A stretch of 64,000 nucleotides of DNA from Brienomyrus brachyistius (lineage: Eukaryota; Chordata; Actinopteri; Osteoglossiformes; Mormyridae): contig NC_064543.1 of the NCBI RefSeq assembly GCF_023856365.1, positions 5,368,952-5,432,951 of the forward strand. Reading direction: 5' to 3'. The stretch's first letter is position 1, and each line of letters starts with the position of its first letter. The notes beneath the pieces were generated by a model, which ran no database searches, had not been told where the DNA came from, and saw nothing but the letters and a program-made list of their open reading frames with translations. Shown here one piece after another: positions 49,081 through 62,319 of the stretch. Made by a program: the position numbers and the translations under genes.

Positions 49081-50995
49081 CCCTCGATTTGTTAACGCTA
49101 CGTTCTCAGGTGCTTAATGAAAGTCGACCGCTTTTGGAGCCAAATCGCTTCCATTAGGCGTCCGAGGCGTTCACTCAGGTAATGGCTTAGCGAGCTAAAG
49201 AGATCAAAGTATCTCCGTACCTCTGTATTTAGGCTGAAAACAGGAGAGGGTGAGGGGAGGCTGAAAAATACATGGCTGCTGGGGGAACTTGAGAGAGAAC
49301 AGCTCTCAAGCGAGTCACATGACAGGAAGTACCCCTTCGCCTAAGAGGCACCTTGCTATTCGCCTGCCTGTAGCTGGGACAAGAAACGCAGCAGTACGAC
49401 TGGGCCTGTACTCCCAGCAATAATGTGAAAAGCTGAAATAATGTAGCTGGAGGAGGGACGTCACCTTCGAGGTGACGCCAGGGACCAGGCTGCCTCTTTG
49501 CATGGTGAGCAGTCGCTCTCCTCATTTTCCGTCCATCAGCGGGGTGCTGCCTCGACACCGTCACTCATGATGACCGTTTTGCTCTCTCGCTCGGCACTCA
49601 AATGAAAACATTAAAAACTCATTTCAGACTATCCCAGTTACACCTCCTCTGTTCCTAAACCAACAGCACAGAAGCCAGAACTGACCCACGGTCGATCTGC
49701 ACGCGTATCTGAGCAGACGACCATTTCTGTCTTTTATGCCGTGATAAGCGGACATTTTTCTTTTTGTCCGAAACACTAACGGGATGGAACTCGAAACCAG
49801 AAAAACCACGAAAATGTGCCTGAGATGTTTCAGAAGTTGTTAGAATATTCATAAAACTAGACAACGTGTTAAATGGGCTCCAATGCGTCTCCTGTGAGTA
49901 ATAAATGCCTTGCATAGGTGGGTAAAGACTTTAATTGGTGGTTCAATTACATTAGCACTCAAGGCTAAAATTATAGTGTTTTATATAACGATATTAAAAA
50001 AGGAACAGCTGCGATCTTGGTCGGCGTTGTATTTGCCGCATCTTTACGCTACATTTAGCTATTTTTAACGTAAAATTTCTTTTCACGGCTTTCGCATCAA
50101 CTCAAAAATTTCCCTGTCTGGCTGGATTCAGCCATCTTGGTGTTTAATTATTCGTTGGAGTTGATGAGTATGGTAGAGGGCTTATGGACGTCTGGTGTGG
50201 GACCGTTCTGCTGTTCAAATATACAGCTGCCATACAGAGTGAAGACAAAGTGAAGGAGACGGGGGGCGCATACACGTGCTAACGTCAGGAACTGTCTTGC
50301 GTGGCGCGATCTGGAAGCCTGATCTGAATCATCTACATGCTCATTCTTTTCCTTTGCTGTCATAGCAAAGCTCTAGAGGGGAGAACGTGTGCAGGGAGAG
50401 AAAAAGCGAACAAAAGAATGAACGAACGGAGATGAACCTTCAGATTCCATTTAACCACCGGGAATAAGTTGCTCTCAGACATGAGTCTTGCAGCTGGAAG
50501 AGATGCTGATATTTTTACCACAAAGAGATGGTTTTGCTGCATGGTGTTAAATCCGGAGTAGCAGAACCCATCACCGGGTCAACGTCCCACCGTCTGATTG
50601 TACAGCAGAAGTGGCTTTTCGTGTCCATTTTGAAGTACACAGAATGTACATTATCAAACCTCAATCAACTCACACCTGAGACGGCCAGGAATACTTATAC
50701 TCAAATGGCAGCGTGAGACCGACTCCAGGTGAGAGACAAAGAACGAAACCGTGCGGTAGGAAGGAACAGGGTTGTTATTTTGGGGACGTGTAGTGGAGTT
50801 TTGGAGAGCAAGGAAAGCATGTATGTGGATAAAAGCGGCTGTGCGTTCAGGAATAGGGCTAAGGTCAGGTGTGGGGTTAGCTTTTGGGGCCTGGTTGCAG
50901 TTCTAGGGGCCAGATTTAACCAAAAACCATAATTCCCTGTAATCGTATTTAATGGCCTGGAATAAGGAATAACTGAAGTGGATGAGTGTGTCTCA

Positions 50996-51010
50996 CCCCC
51001 CCCCCCCCCC
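50996..51010. repeat. Poly-C run
   Basis: 15 consecutive C. Confidence 0.95.
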
Positions 51011-51540
51011 GACAACCGTAGGCCTAAAAACAACCGATTGTCTTAAAAAATAAGATTATTTGTGTTTACATGAACACGCTGCATGTGTTCTTGTTAATTG
51101 GGAAGCACAAAGTCCCAGAGACAGTCAGTCGCACTTAAGTGATCTGGTAGAGCTAATAAGCCTTTAGCGGATTGCTACCGAAAACTCTGAACTTGCGCAT
51201 GAGCGGATTACCTACAGACATCCGACAAATGACTTCGATATCTACCCACGGCTAGGGGGAGACCCCACTCTCATAATTCTGCCTTATAAGAAAAGAGACG
51301 AATCAATAGTCCATCAAAACAGCACCCTCTCCCCCATCCCTCCCCCCGCCCCCCCCCAGTGGGGTGAGACTGCGGTTAATAGGCATTTTCCTCTTTTTTT
51401 GTTCCAAGTGAGAAAGGAGGTTGGGGCAGGGTTCAGGGTGTAATACGGAATTGATCTTCGCAGACTGAGTGGCGACCTTCACTGCATCCCAATACACAGC
51501 TTCCCGGGCAAAGCCAGTAGAACAAAGTCCTCTATTGTTG

Positions 51541-51684
51541 CTTCTCATACTGGTCCTCAGAGGCCCCCAGACTGCCCACATTCTTACTCCCTCCCAGCCT
51601 CTAGTAAGGAGCTGTGAGGTAGCAAAAATGTGAACTGCGTGGCAGGGAACTGGGAGGGAGCAAAAATGTGTTGAGAAACACTGG
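51541..51684. mobile_element. Palindromic fold-back element, family A, copy 2 (degraded)
   Basis: Contains CTGGTCCTCAGAGGCCCCCA at the left and GAGAAACACTGG at the right, with GGGAGGGAGCAAAAATGTG in the right arm. It is the same layout as the copy at 421-579 but more diverged, with part of the right arm missing. Confidence 0.5.
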
Positions 51685-52374
51685 TTTAGAGCAGATCTGG
51701 GTCTGAATTACAAGACCACATGAAGACTTCAGACAAGATCTTGAGATGTTTCCTTTACTTAAACATTTTGCAATACTGTGAACACACAGAGTTTTCCTGT
51801 TACAGCGTATCTGCAGGCAGATCTGAAGGTAACAAATTCAGCTCACTGAGATGCATTCGCATCAGGCCTACCTCAGTAATCTACGCTGTCCGCATGGTGC
51901 CAATGAATTGTCTCTCAAAACCACAAAGCCCTCCACAGGCACTGGAAAACTTTAACGGTAACCCAGAAACACGTGGCTTAAGTGTGCAAAGGGCTGGAGT
52001 GCCACACAGAGGAAGCACACTGACCCCCCTCTGTACTCACTGTACTCACTATTTACCTGTTTTTATAACACTGCCTGACCTTGAGGATGAAAAGCTTCCT
52101 TCAGATACCTTTTTCAGACTAAGATTCCATTCATTCTGACCAGTCCCTAAGGACACAAGAGATACTGTGAAGGATTTAGCTCTGAACCTGACCTAAGCAT
52201 GAGTGGAAGGTCCCACAGAACCCGACTGGGTGCTGCCTACTCCAGCATCTGAGCTGTAGCCGTACATTTCAGGACTCTTTTGAAATAGATCAATCCACAT
52301 CAGGACTGTCAATTTCAGAACCTCTACTGAGCCTTCAAGTGGAACTGTTTATCTTCAGAGCTACCATCAAGATG

Positions 52375-52980
52375 AAGCTGACCACGTCAGAACCGCTACT
52401 GAGTCAGAGCTGGCCACGTCAGAACCGCTACTGAGTCAGAGCTGGCCACGTCAGAACCGCTACTGAGTCAGAGCTGGCCACGTCAGAACCGCTATTGAGT
52501 CAGAGCTGGCCACGTCAGAACCGCTACTGAGTCAGAGCTAGCCACGTCAGAACCGCTACTGAGTCAGAGCTGGCCACGTCAGAACCGCTACTGAGTCAGA
52601 GCTGGCCACGTCAGAACCGCTACTGAGTCAGAGCTGGCCACGTCAGAACCGCTACTGAGTCAGAGCTGGCCACGTCAGAACCGCTACTGAGTCAGAGCTA
52701 GCCACATCAGAACCGCTACTGAGTCAGAGCTGGCCACGTCAGAACCGCTAGTTGAGTCAGAGCTGGCCACGTCAGAACCGCTACTGAGTCAGAGCTAGCC
52801 ACATCAGAACCGCTACTGAGTCAGAGCTGGCCACGTCAGAACCGCTACTGAGTCAGAGCTGGCCACGTCAGAACCGCTACTGAGTCAGAGCTAGCCACGT
52901 CAGAACCGCTCCTGAGTCAGAGCTGGCCACGTCAGAACCGCTACTGAGTCAGGACTAGCCATATGAAAACCGCTACTGAG
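52375..52980. repeat. 32-bp minisatellite, about 19 copies, each with an AP-1 core
   Basis: The unit is 32 bp, of the form TGAGTCAGAGCTGGCCACGT then CAGAACCGCTAC. I count 18 perfect TGAGTCA. The ACGTCA next to it is kept in most units; two units have ACATCA and the last is degenerate. GCTAGCC replaces GCTGGCC in several copies, and one copy has a one-base length change (near 52748). It lies in the 5'-most intron of the window. Confidence 0.97.
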
Positions 52981-53073
52981 TGTCAAATTGTCTTTCATGG
53001 ATGCGCCCTCTCGGAGGAAGGGGGTAAAAGTTCACCTGCACGTTTACTCTTAGCTATGAATGCAGGGTCTAGC

Positions 53074-53097
53074 GGGGGGGGGGGGGGGGGGGGGGGG
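53074..53097. repeat. Poly-G run
   Basis: 24 consecutive G, about 95 bp from the end of the 32-bp array. Confidence 0.95.
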
Positions 53098-54232
53098 TCT
53101 CATTCGTGCGATTGCCATGTTTCTGCCTAAATGTGCTCCATTACTGATCAAAGCCAGGAAACACTGAAGGTCAAACTAACAGAACTAATAAATGCGCGTT
53201 GCAGCAGGAATGCGACGGGAGCAGGGTTGCAGCAGGAATGCAACGGGAGCAGGTTTATCAGCAGGATGTGCAGAGTTACCAGGCCTCGCTGCAGCGCAGG
53301 TCTCTCTCATATAGTTTATGATTTTCTGATGCTGTGGTCTTCTGTGCATCGGTCCCAGGTCACCCCTACAGAACCGGGCTCAAAGCTGCTGCAGCCTGCC
53401 CTCAGAACTTCAAGAAGTAACACCTCTGTAACTTCTGTTGGTGTTACTATCCCTCACCCAAGCAGTTAAACGATATTTTGGTCGATTTAAACAAACATCC
53501 GACATTTGTAATGCCGTAAACTCGGCCTGGAGAGAAGCCGCCTGACAGATTCCTTGCCGCCTCCCTGCTGTCTGACAGCTGCTGTCCAGCTCCTGCACAT
53601 CAGCTCACCTGCTGGTGTTGTCTGAGGCAGCTGCATGGAGCGAGGCGAGCTACTCTCCATCTCAGCCTCTGATGAAACGTGTTCGCCAGCTGAAACTGTG
53701 GGCAGGTCAACCCCAGAAACACCAATTAAGGGTCCCAATTAAAGAAAATATCAGTTCTGATTGGGTAAACCGAATATAACCACATAACGTCATAATGTCA
53801 CCCGTCAGACAGTATCTACAGCGATGCACCGCACAGCCCTTCTGACACGACTCATCGCTGTTTTGATTGCGACATCAGTCTGGCCTGAGGACTGATGGGT
53901 TTTCTACAAGCCCGGCCAAGAACGTCGTCCTCATCATTGCAGTGAGGACGATGTGTCACCACTACACATCCGAAGGTCACTGTCCTTGAAAATGAGCTCA
54001 AGGGGGAAGGGAGGGGGATGCTTTCACTAATGGGTACCCCCCCCCCCAACCAGTTTGATTTACAAAAAAAAAATTCCATCCAACATTAATTGGCAGCATT
54101 TGCTCACTGAGGTTCCTCCAGCCTGAAATGACTTGTGTAATTGTCGGTAATTATGAAGCGCAGAGAAGGGAAATTGGCGCGACTTGTCCCCAGCAAAGCA
54201 GAAAAAAATGACACAAAGACCAAAGGAGCGGT

Positions 54233-54262
54233 GGGGGGGGGGGGGGGGGGGGGAGGGGGGGG
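54233..54262. repeat. Long poly-G tract
   Basis: 21 G, one A, then 8 G. The longest G tract in the window. Confidence 0.95.
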
Positions 54263-55929
54263 ACAGACATCCCTTCCCACACACATGGGACGCACGTCTG
54301 ACTGAACCTGACGGATGAATGTAAGAAAAACGTGTTGGCTAACAGAGCCAAACTAAGAAATGAAATGTTAGACATCCCGCAGAGACAGTAGCAGCGACTG
54401 ATACAGCGTGTCATGAACGCGGCTCCTCTCGCAGCAAATCAAAAGTACATCCTGGCTGTCTCAGTAACAGGAGCGTCAGGGTGCTGAGCAAAACCTCCCA
54501 GAGTGCTGTGATGAAGGGATGGATGAGGGGCTCACGCCGAAGGAGAGAAAGAGGAGAGGGGGATGGAGAGCAGACGGATTCCCCCATGGCTGCCCGTCTC
54601 CTGCAGAAGTCAGAGCACTAATCCCATCAGAAACGTTTTCCTCACAACCGATGCGTTTCATGCACGGCCATAATCCGCCGTAATATTCATTTGCGGTGAC
54701 AGATAGATTCGACTTGCTTTTTAGATTTATTTTTCCTGGGAAATAATAATAAAAGACGTAATCTCATTTTTGCTGCCTAATATGATGGTCAGATATGAGT
54801 CGGGCCCAGCGGGAAAATGTCACAGAGCACCGGACCAGATGTGGGTCACCGCTGCCGGTCTGCCCTGGCACAGCGGGACCCAGCGAGCCAGTCGGCATCA
54901 GGAGAGCGCCCCACACAGGCACGACTCGCTAAATGCGGTGCATTTATTTTATTTGATGCTACCTTCAAAGGATTTATTAACGGCTGATTTGTTTTGCCTG
55001 TTTGCCTCCGAGCCCCATCTCTGGGAGTGCTCGACTAGAATTGGATAAGAATTATCCAGCGCTGAAAATCGCTTTTAATTTTAATTTTTTTCTTGAAATT
55101 CACAAAGTAGCAGCACGCGATGACAAAGAGACTAAACATAATTTATGTTTCTGAAGCTTGCTGTTTTGCAGCCGTGCTCAAGACCCACACGCGACCCGCA
55201 CGCATCCCCAGGCCACAGAGGGCCACTTGCCCAGCGCCTCCCGTGAGCAGCAGCCGGTGTGCAGCTTATCGCTGCATGCTGGTTTCAGTGTAATGATTGC
55301 CATTTTTAATGGTCTCCCTGGAATCCCGTGCCTTGACAGCAGATATAACCAAACGGAGTTAATCACACACCTACCTCTATCAGAAAGGAATCTAATTCAA
55401 TTTGAGGCTACAGCTAAACGACCTAAAAGCAACGTTTCCTACTGACTAAAATCATTATAGGCGTGTTTCACACTGATACTGCGCGGAGAGCAGGAGGAAG
55501 CGTAGTGGAGACTCATACTGCCCAAAGCACTGACTCCACCCACACCTTTTGGCCCTCTGTTTCGCTGAAGCTGTCACATGCCCCATAGGCAGCAGTGTTG
55601 CCCATCCCCAGGTTTCCGGGCCTCCTCTTGGGGCCCGGGGGTAAAACAGGGGCCCGGGGGTAAGACAGGAGCCAAAGTCTGCATATGGTCACGACACCAT
55701 GTTGAGGTAACAGTCTATCAGTCTGTCTGATGACAACTGACCAGAACACCAACACCAACAACCGAGGAAGTATCACGTTTCTTATTACAACCAATCCTGT
55801 TTTATAAATTTAAACAGCTATAACCCAAGAGTACCATTGAATTTCAATTTGTTTTATGCATTAATAACTCAAGGTAACTCTCCAAGGTAACTATACCAAA
55901 TAATCCCATCCTGGAGTACCCAAGCCCTG

Positions 55930-56032
55930 TGCTCTGTGGTACCTGGGATAGGCTCCAGCTGGAGGAACCTCTGTGGATGGATGGATGGATGGATGGATGG
56001 ATGGATGGATGGAGGAATGGATGGATGGATGG
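55930..56032 (+). mobile_element. SINE 3' end with GGAT tail
   Basis: ACCTGGGATAGGCTCCAGCT, a segment shared with SINE distal bodies, runs directly into a GGAT tetranucleotide tail (about 55974-56032). Truncated at the 5' side. Confidence 0.55.
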
Positions 56033-58640
56033 AAATTTGCCTCATATTCAGATCAAATCCCACCCTTTCACAAAGCTTGTTCTGTGAGGAACAGACCCCA
56101 AAGCAACCCTCCACCAGCTTCATTCCATTTGTGGTTTAATAGCAAAGGAAACAATACAATGAATGAAAATAATAACTTCTTACACATAAAAAAACAACAC
56201 TGACGACCCTCAAAGCAAACGTGAGCCTTTCAGGTAAATCATGATAACACGACATCCTGCGGCAGACCTCAAACGGTGCCAATTTGCCCTTAGATGCTAG
56301 TCAGCTGGCTACTGATGAAGAGCTGACCATGGAGCAACGGCAGATCTTTGCCGCTTTCTACCAGAGCTTCCCAGTGCTCTGAGGAGTGAGCCTTTCATGA
56401 CCTACATCAGTAAGTCAGACACCCCCCCCTTTGATTTATCACACAATTCACATCAATCTGAGACTTTCTACAGAAACTCCCATTACATATAATATACAGT
56501 ACCTTCCTTTAACGGCCGATCATGTATGACGTTTTTATTTGATCACAGCAGCTCACATGGAGCTCAATGCAAAGCAGATCAGCAGGGTTTTTGCCGGACC
56601 GGCGTGTTTCGGTCACAGGTCACCGCAGTGAAATGCTCGGCCCACATTCAGTTCCCTGTGGCTGACACTGGTGCCTAATCTCTATCTGCTGAATTTAACA
56701 CGAGGGACTCATATGTAAGGAGAAGGGAAAACCTGCATTCCGTGTTTTTCACTTGTAGGGGCTGAAAAAATTACATGGTTTATGTGAATCTGGTGGCAAA
56801 TCTGGTCTCTCCTGCTTGCGCAGGTGTCTGATGCATGGCAGGGGTCTGCAAGAAAGCCAGAGGTTTGCTTTGCAGCATAAACAATGTAGCGAGGATGCCA
56901 GTCTGCAGCAGAAAACACACCCACGACTGCGACGGGGAAGGGGGAGGGGACAGGCAAAACACAATTAAACCATGCTGGGAATAGCCACACCCCCAGGGAC
57001 ATGAGAAGTCGTCCCCCCCCCACGACACGAGAAGTCCCTTCTCTCTCCTCACTGTCCATCACTCCTGCTCACACGACAGCTAACTGAAGCTTTCCCTCAA
57101 TTAGAGGCAATTTTCTATTATAAACCTTTTAGACTGACTTTGGCTAGAAAAGGGGAATCGCTTCATAACTAATATTTTCTGTTGCTAAGAAACCATTTAG
57201 CGTGTAACTGATAATGGTCTTGAGGGAGGTTGTACAAATACTACAAGTTGCTTTTAATCATAAACCACGCGAAATAAACTTGGACTGCAGAAAAAAAATA
57301 TGCCTCGAATATGAATGTGTATTTTAAAACAAAACTCAGATTATTTCTTACAAGCTTTGAAGCTTGGCAACATTTGGTGAGATAATGGGAGCGCCTGACA
57401 AAAAATCCTGAGAAAATGATCATAAAAAGGACAAGGTGGGCTTTGAAGAGAAAGAAACACACATGAATAACAGGTTATATATGTAGGAACTTCACCACGG
57501 CAGCTCAAAGCTGTGGGATTCGCTCGTCACGCAAAAAAAAAAAAAACTTCTCTGAAAACCGGAGGTTTTGCCAGGACTGAACATACAAATTCACCATCTT
57601 CCTTTGAGATCTTCTCTGCTGTTTGAGCTAAACTGCAGCAATAGTCTCAGGTTCGTCCCCTGCCCCTGCAGGTTGTGGGCTCGAATCCGCATAAAATACG
57701 ATCTGCGACGGCTCCTGGACGTGTTCAGGCCACCAAGTGGGACCTCCAGGTATCCTGAAAACAAATAATCACGCGTTCAGAAGGACAGCCGCACCTGAGC
57801 CGGCGTCTGCAGTTTCCTTCCTCCCTGCCTGGCTCTTCTGTAGCACACGGCTCTTCTGCCTCCATTCTATTTCTAGGACAGTGACATGGAGGCAGACATG
57901 AGTCCCCAGGCTGCTGCGCATGTATCTTTAATGCGGATGAATAAATGAAGCGGCCCCAGAGACGTGCCTCCCCCTTTCTCTTAACCCAACACATATTCAG
58001 AGAGATGCAGGCGCTTTCATGATTATCTCCTGTTCGCCGTTTAGATCCTCGTCCTACCAAGCAACGCTACCATTTCATTTTGGGGTGCGACAGGATCTGG
58101 AATTGGCGTTACTCCGGCTGAGGAGAGCTGACAGCTTTATCTGTTTGCACGCAAATATAAATTGAGGAGCTTAAAAAACTAAATCAATAAATGCTGGGAG
58201 AAAACAGAGGCGGCGTGTGATAATGACATCCTGTGGGAAGGCAGCCTTATCGCTGCCTGATGCCAGTGTTTTGTATGGATTAGTTGGCCCCGTACCATCC
58301 CATTCTCTGACCTCACCACGTTGCGGTCACCGTGGTCACCGTGGTCGCCATGACCACCCCGCGGAGAATCTGAATTCCGGCACGCCGGGCAGCTTCCTCC
58401 AGGATGCTCAGTAATGGACACACCAGCGCCCCCCGCTGGGCGTACATGGGAGTGGGAGGATGGAGGAAGCCGGAGGGTTTGGGAGCCTGTGTCTGCAGAT
58501 CTAGCACCAGGCTCAGAAACAGAACCCTAACATAACTGTTGCCTCACTTGTGGGGGGTGCCCTGACAAAAGTGGCCGGATACCCTGCAAGCTAGACCCCT
58601 CAGAAACCCCAGGGGAAGATCCCAAATCCACATTGCTTCT

Positions 58641-58877
58641 GGAAGTTTTACTTACACAAAAATGTTCTGAGAGCAGAACAAAAAAATGATTGGTTCAGAG
58701 AAATAACCAATCAGATTGAAGAGTAGGTGGGTCCAAGCAACTAGAGGAAGCGGGACCAAGACATGTGATTGGTTGGTCCAGCCTCCTTTAGCTGCTTGGA
58801 CCCACCTCCTCTACAATCTGATTGGTTTTCTCCCTGAACTTTCTGCCCTCAGAACACTTTTGCGCGAGTAAAACTCC
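58641..58877. mobile_element. Palindromic fold-back element, family B
   Basis: The left arm GGAAGTTTTACTTACACAAA continues to ATGTTCTGAGAGCAGAA, CCAATCAGATTG and AGGTGGGTCCAAGCA. The right arm gives the reverse complement of the same series and ends AGTAAAACTCC. The palindrome spans nearly the whole element, which has no coding capacity. A related inner piece is at 30052. Confidence 0.65.
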
Positions 58878-59913
58878 AATGAGCGGCTCATTAACGTAAT
58901 AACAAAGGAAGGGACCCCTTGCATACGCCACCTTGGGTTCTTCACTTGAATTGGCAATTTCAATGAAAAGAAATATTGTTCCCATGGCAGACCAAATTTC
59001 TTGAACCAGGGGGCGGGATCTTGGCTGGCGGGCCCCTGATGGTAGATTTTTGGGGTCAAGAATCTGCCAGGCTATCCACGCCCCACCAACGCCTCTGCTA
59101 TTTCCTGTACCCCCCCTTTTCTGCCTAACCAAAGTTAAAACAGCTGTCTCTCATTTCCTGTCTCCCTCCCACCTTCTCAGCGGTTTTGTAAAATCCAAAG
59201 AAAATCCCCATTACATCCTCCCATCCTCATATCACATGGCTCTCTGTCTTTTCCAAATCCTGTTCGGTTTTCCTGCCCCAGCATCTTCTTTATATACTGT
59301 GCAGAGTCTGTCTCTCCCCAGTCCCAACAAAAAACCCCATTCGCAAATCACCATGTTCTCTACCCCTCTCAATCTCCCAACAGCCATTTTCAACCATCGA
59401 AACCCAGATTTTTTCCTTCAACCTCAAATTAAATTACGACTGAAGGACCCATTAAAAATAACGACCCTCACTGTTGGATTTGCTATACTAGCTGTGGAAT
59501 CTTTGAAGAAAGCTGAATATATAGACGGTAAAATAAATATATTAGCTAGCTTTTAATGGCTTCATTTGTGCAACTCAAACAATAATATAGATGAGTATTC
59601 ATCTTATTTAGGTACAATCAATCATTAACGTAATTGTTCAGAGGCAATAAATTATTCAGTAATCTAAGCAATTAGTTCATCAAACATAATTGAATTCAGA
59701 ACGATTACTATTTCATTTTCTAATAGAATGAACCAATATCTTATTGTCTGAGCTTTCTTATCAGTAAAAAAAAAAACTTTATCTGGAAGGACTCAGATAA
59801 TCATGGTTGACAGGCAGGGTTCAGCGAGCGGCTCGGGCAAATGAATATCATCGGTATCATCGGAAATATAATTCCAGCCTGTCCTGCTGTCCAGCTCCAG
59901 GAAGTGTGCATGA

Positions 59914-60029
59914 CAGCGTTTCCCGATCCGGTCCTCAGGGACCCACAGTCGGTCCGTGTTTTTGCTCCCTCCGAGCTCCCGGCAGTGAACAGTCAGTCGT
60001 TCCCTAAGGACCAGATTGGGAGACACTGC
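59914..60029. mobile_element. Palindromic fold-back element, family A, copy 3 (shortened)
   Basis: The left arm CAGCGTTTCCCGATCCGGTC continues with GGGACCCACAG and a GTTTTTGCTCC stretch. The right arm ends GACCAGATTGGGAGACACTG. Shorter than the other copies, with an internal deletion of the right half. Confidence 0.5.
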
Positions 60030-61168
60030 TGTATGGTATATAGTTATTATATTAGTGACCCCCTCTTCATTCTGACTGTAAGTGTGTTCCACGGCATGCT
60101 TACAGGGTCAGCTTTTCCAGGTAGACCCTCCCCACCAGCAAAGAGAGCCGTAATTCACGCAGCGCTGAGCAGCCAACTTACCCCTAATAGACGGGCAAGC
60201 TCCATCCACTAAAGAGTGTCCCTTTGAAGAAACCTCTCTGGCTCACTTTGATCCTGCCCCTGGCTTAGAACCCACCCTCCCCCCGCACCGGCTTCATACT
60301 CAGGCAGCCAGCGAGGGACCCTCTGCGGCTGCAATCTTTAAAACGTCCTTTATTCCTCAGAGGCACAGAGAAATTCATCAGTGAGGAAATTTTCTATTTA
60401 CTTCCTAATTTGTTTTTCGTTTCTGAAAGCGAAGCATAATTCCAGCAATCTATTCCATACCAAACAAAAAAAGGGGGCCCCTTTGATGTGAAATATATTA
60501 CCTGCGAAGTTCTGAGGATGCGAACTGTTATGTAAGCACCACCATCCGCTCTAATTAAATCAGACATTTGGAAATGTTAACGAGAAGAACATGAGAGTGG
60601 TCACAAAAAGAGACTGTGTTCCTGTCAAACTGGTAGCGACGAGTGACGTTTAGAAGCAAATAAGTAACGTCAGATTTCCCAAAGGATGCAGGTGGTCATG
60701 GACTGAGGGAGAAGCTTCTTGTTGACTCCATGGAGGTGACAGGACTGGAGTCGGACAGAATGTCTGGCAACCAACGCATGGTCACTCTATCAGCAAAGGC
60801 AGGATATCACTGACACGGTCAAAAATAACACCCCCTTATGTAAACGGACTTGTTTTAAGAAATTACTTGGCATAATTACCTGGAAAATTGTTCCGAAAAT
60901 CAGAGTGATGCATTAGACACGCTACGTTAGCCTCAGAAATCCATCTCCAGGCCGCGTTTCTCTTTGTAGCCCAGGGGATGTAACAGACAGACATAACGAG
61001 TCAGAAACATTGATTAAATACAATCAGATATGATCCTTTTTTTTTCCTCGACCTAGTCCTCATCCTAAAACAAAAACAAACCACTTTAATCCAATCTTTC
61101 TTCAAGCAGAAAATCCATCAATGCAACACGTATGTGGAGTGGAGGTCTGAATTGAAGCAGAAATCCAA

Positions 61169-61172
<4 letters not shown>

Positions 61173-61223
<51 letters not shown>
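61173..61223. repeat. (AT)n microsatellite
   Basis: About 50 bp of perfect alternating AT. Confidence 0.97.
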
Positions 61224-61226
<3 letters not shown>

Positions 61227-62163
61227 TTTGCTTATGTCTTAATAGCCTCTTTATGTGTTGTGTTTCCCTACAGACTATTGTTCATAATTAGATGAATTAT
61301 TATACAGTAACTGTTCCCCAACCCTAGTTCAGTTAAACCTCACAAAACATACACCGAATTAGCTGCTAACATTCTGGAGAAGGAACTGATTTTTAAAAAC
61401 CCTGTATCACCTTTAAAAGCTTAATTGTCTTTTGTTCATCATTACAGAGGAAATGGCTACCGGCCTCAATGATAATCTACATATAATTTTTGTCATATCA
61501 AAATATGAACTCCGTGACGTTTCATGATGCTGCCTGAATTACGACTACACCCCAGTGAAAGTACGACACGTAAATACGACATTAGCTACAACCCAGCGGT
61601 AAACATCGGTCTATTTCATATTGTTTTTGCTTTTATGGGTGTAGCGACTAGGCTTTAGTTCAGAATATGTACTGCAGGCAGTGTGGTTTCTGGGTGACAC
61701 GTTTTCCTGTAACTGCCAATGCTAAGATGTGCGACTTCCAAGCCCTGACACGCAACCACGGTTAACATTAAAGGAAAATCTCACTCCGGCAGCAAAATGT
61801 CAGACTTGTGCCATTAATTTTAGCTAGTGATACAGCTCTAGTTTCTTTCAGGACAAAGGGGACGCGGCGATGTGAAATCTCAGATCACACGATGTCGCAC
61901 AAAGCATTTTCAAAAGGGAAATAAAATCGTCTGTTGGAAACTGACAGTCCGGCTGTCAAATTGGTAATAAACGAATCTTTCTGTAAGCCGCTGAAGGGGA
62001 TCTTCGGAGATCCAGCAGGTACTGAATCTAAATACTCCCTGGATTCACAGACAGGTTTCTCATGTAGACTTTGTTAAGGCAACTTGGAACGGTTACTATG
62101 CTAATCTACATTTGTCTGTAAACTATCCCAGACTGGATGAGGTGGGGAAAAAACAGCCTACAC

Positions 62164-62319
62164 CAGTGACTACCAATCTGGCCCTCGGGGACCCACAGAC
62201 GGTCCACGTTTTTGCTTCCTCCCAGGTCCCTGCCAGACAGTCCACGTTTCTGTGTGCTGGAAGGGAGCAAAAACATGGACCGTCTGTGGGTCCCTGAGGA
62301 CTGGACTGGGAAACGCTGC
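62164..62319. mobile_element. Palindromic fold-back element, family A, copy 4
   Basis: A near-complete copy. GGGGACCCACAGACGGTCCA in the left arm is mirrored by GACCGTCTGTGGGTCCCTGA in the right arm, and the right end is GACTGGGAAACGCTG. The centre carries a second nested inverted pair around GTCCACGTTTCTG. Non-coding. Confidence 0.65.

Noticed and set aside
55513..55794. Hydrophobic minus-strand stretch (LLVLVFWSVV) as a possible TrkC transmembrane exon
   Set aside because: Too short, interrupted by charged residues, and not followed by the basic juxtamembrane motif or a matching splice donor.
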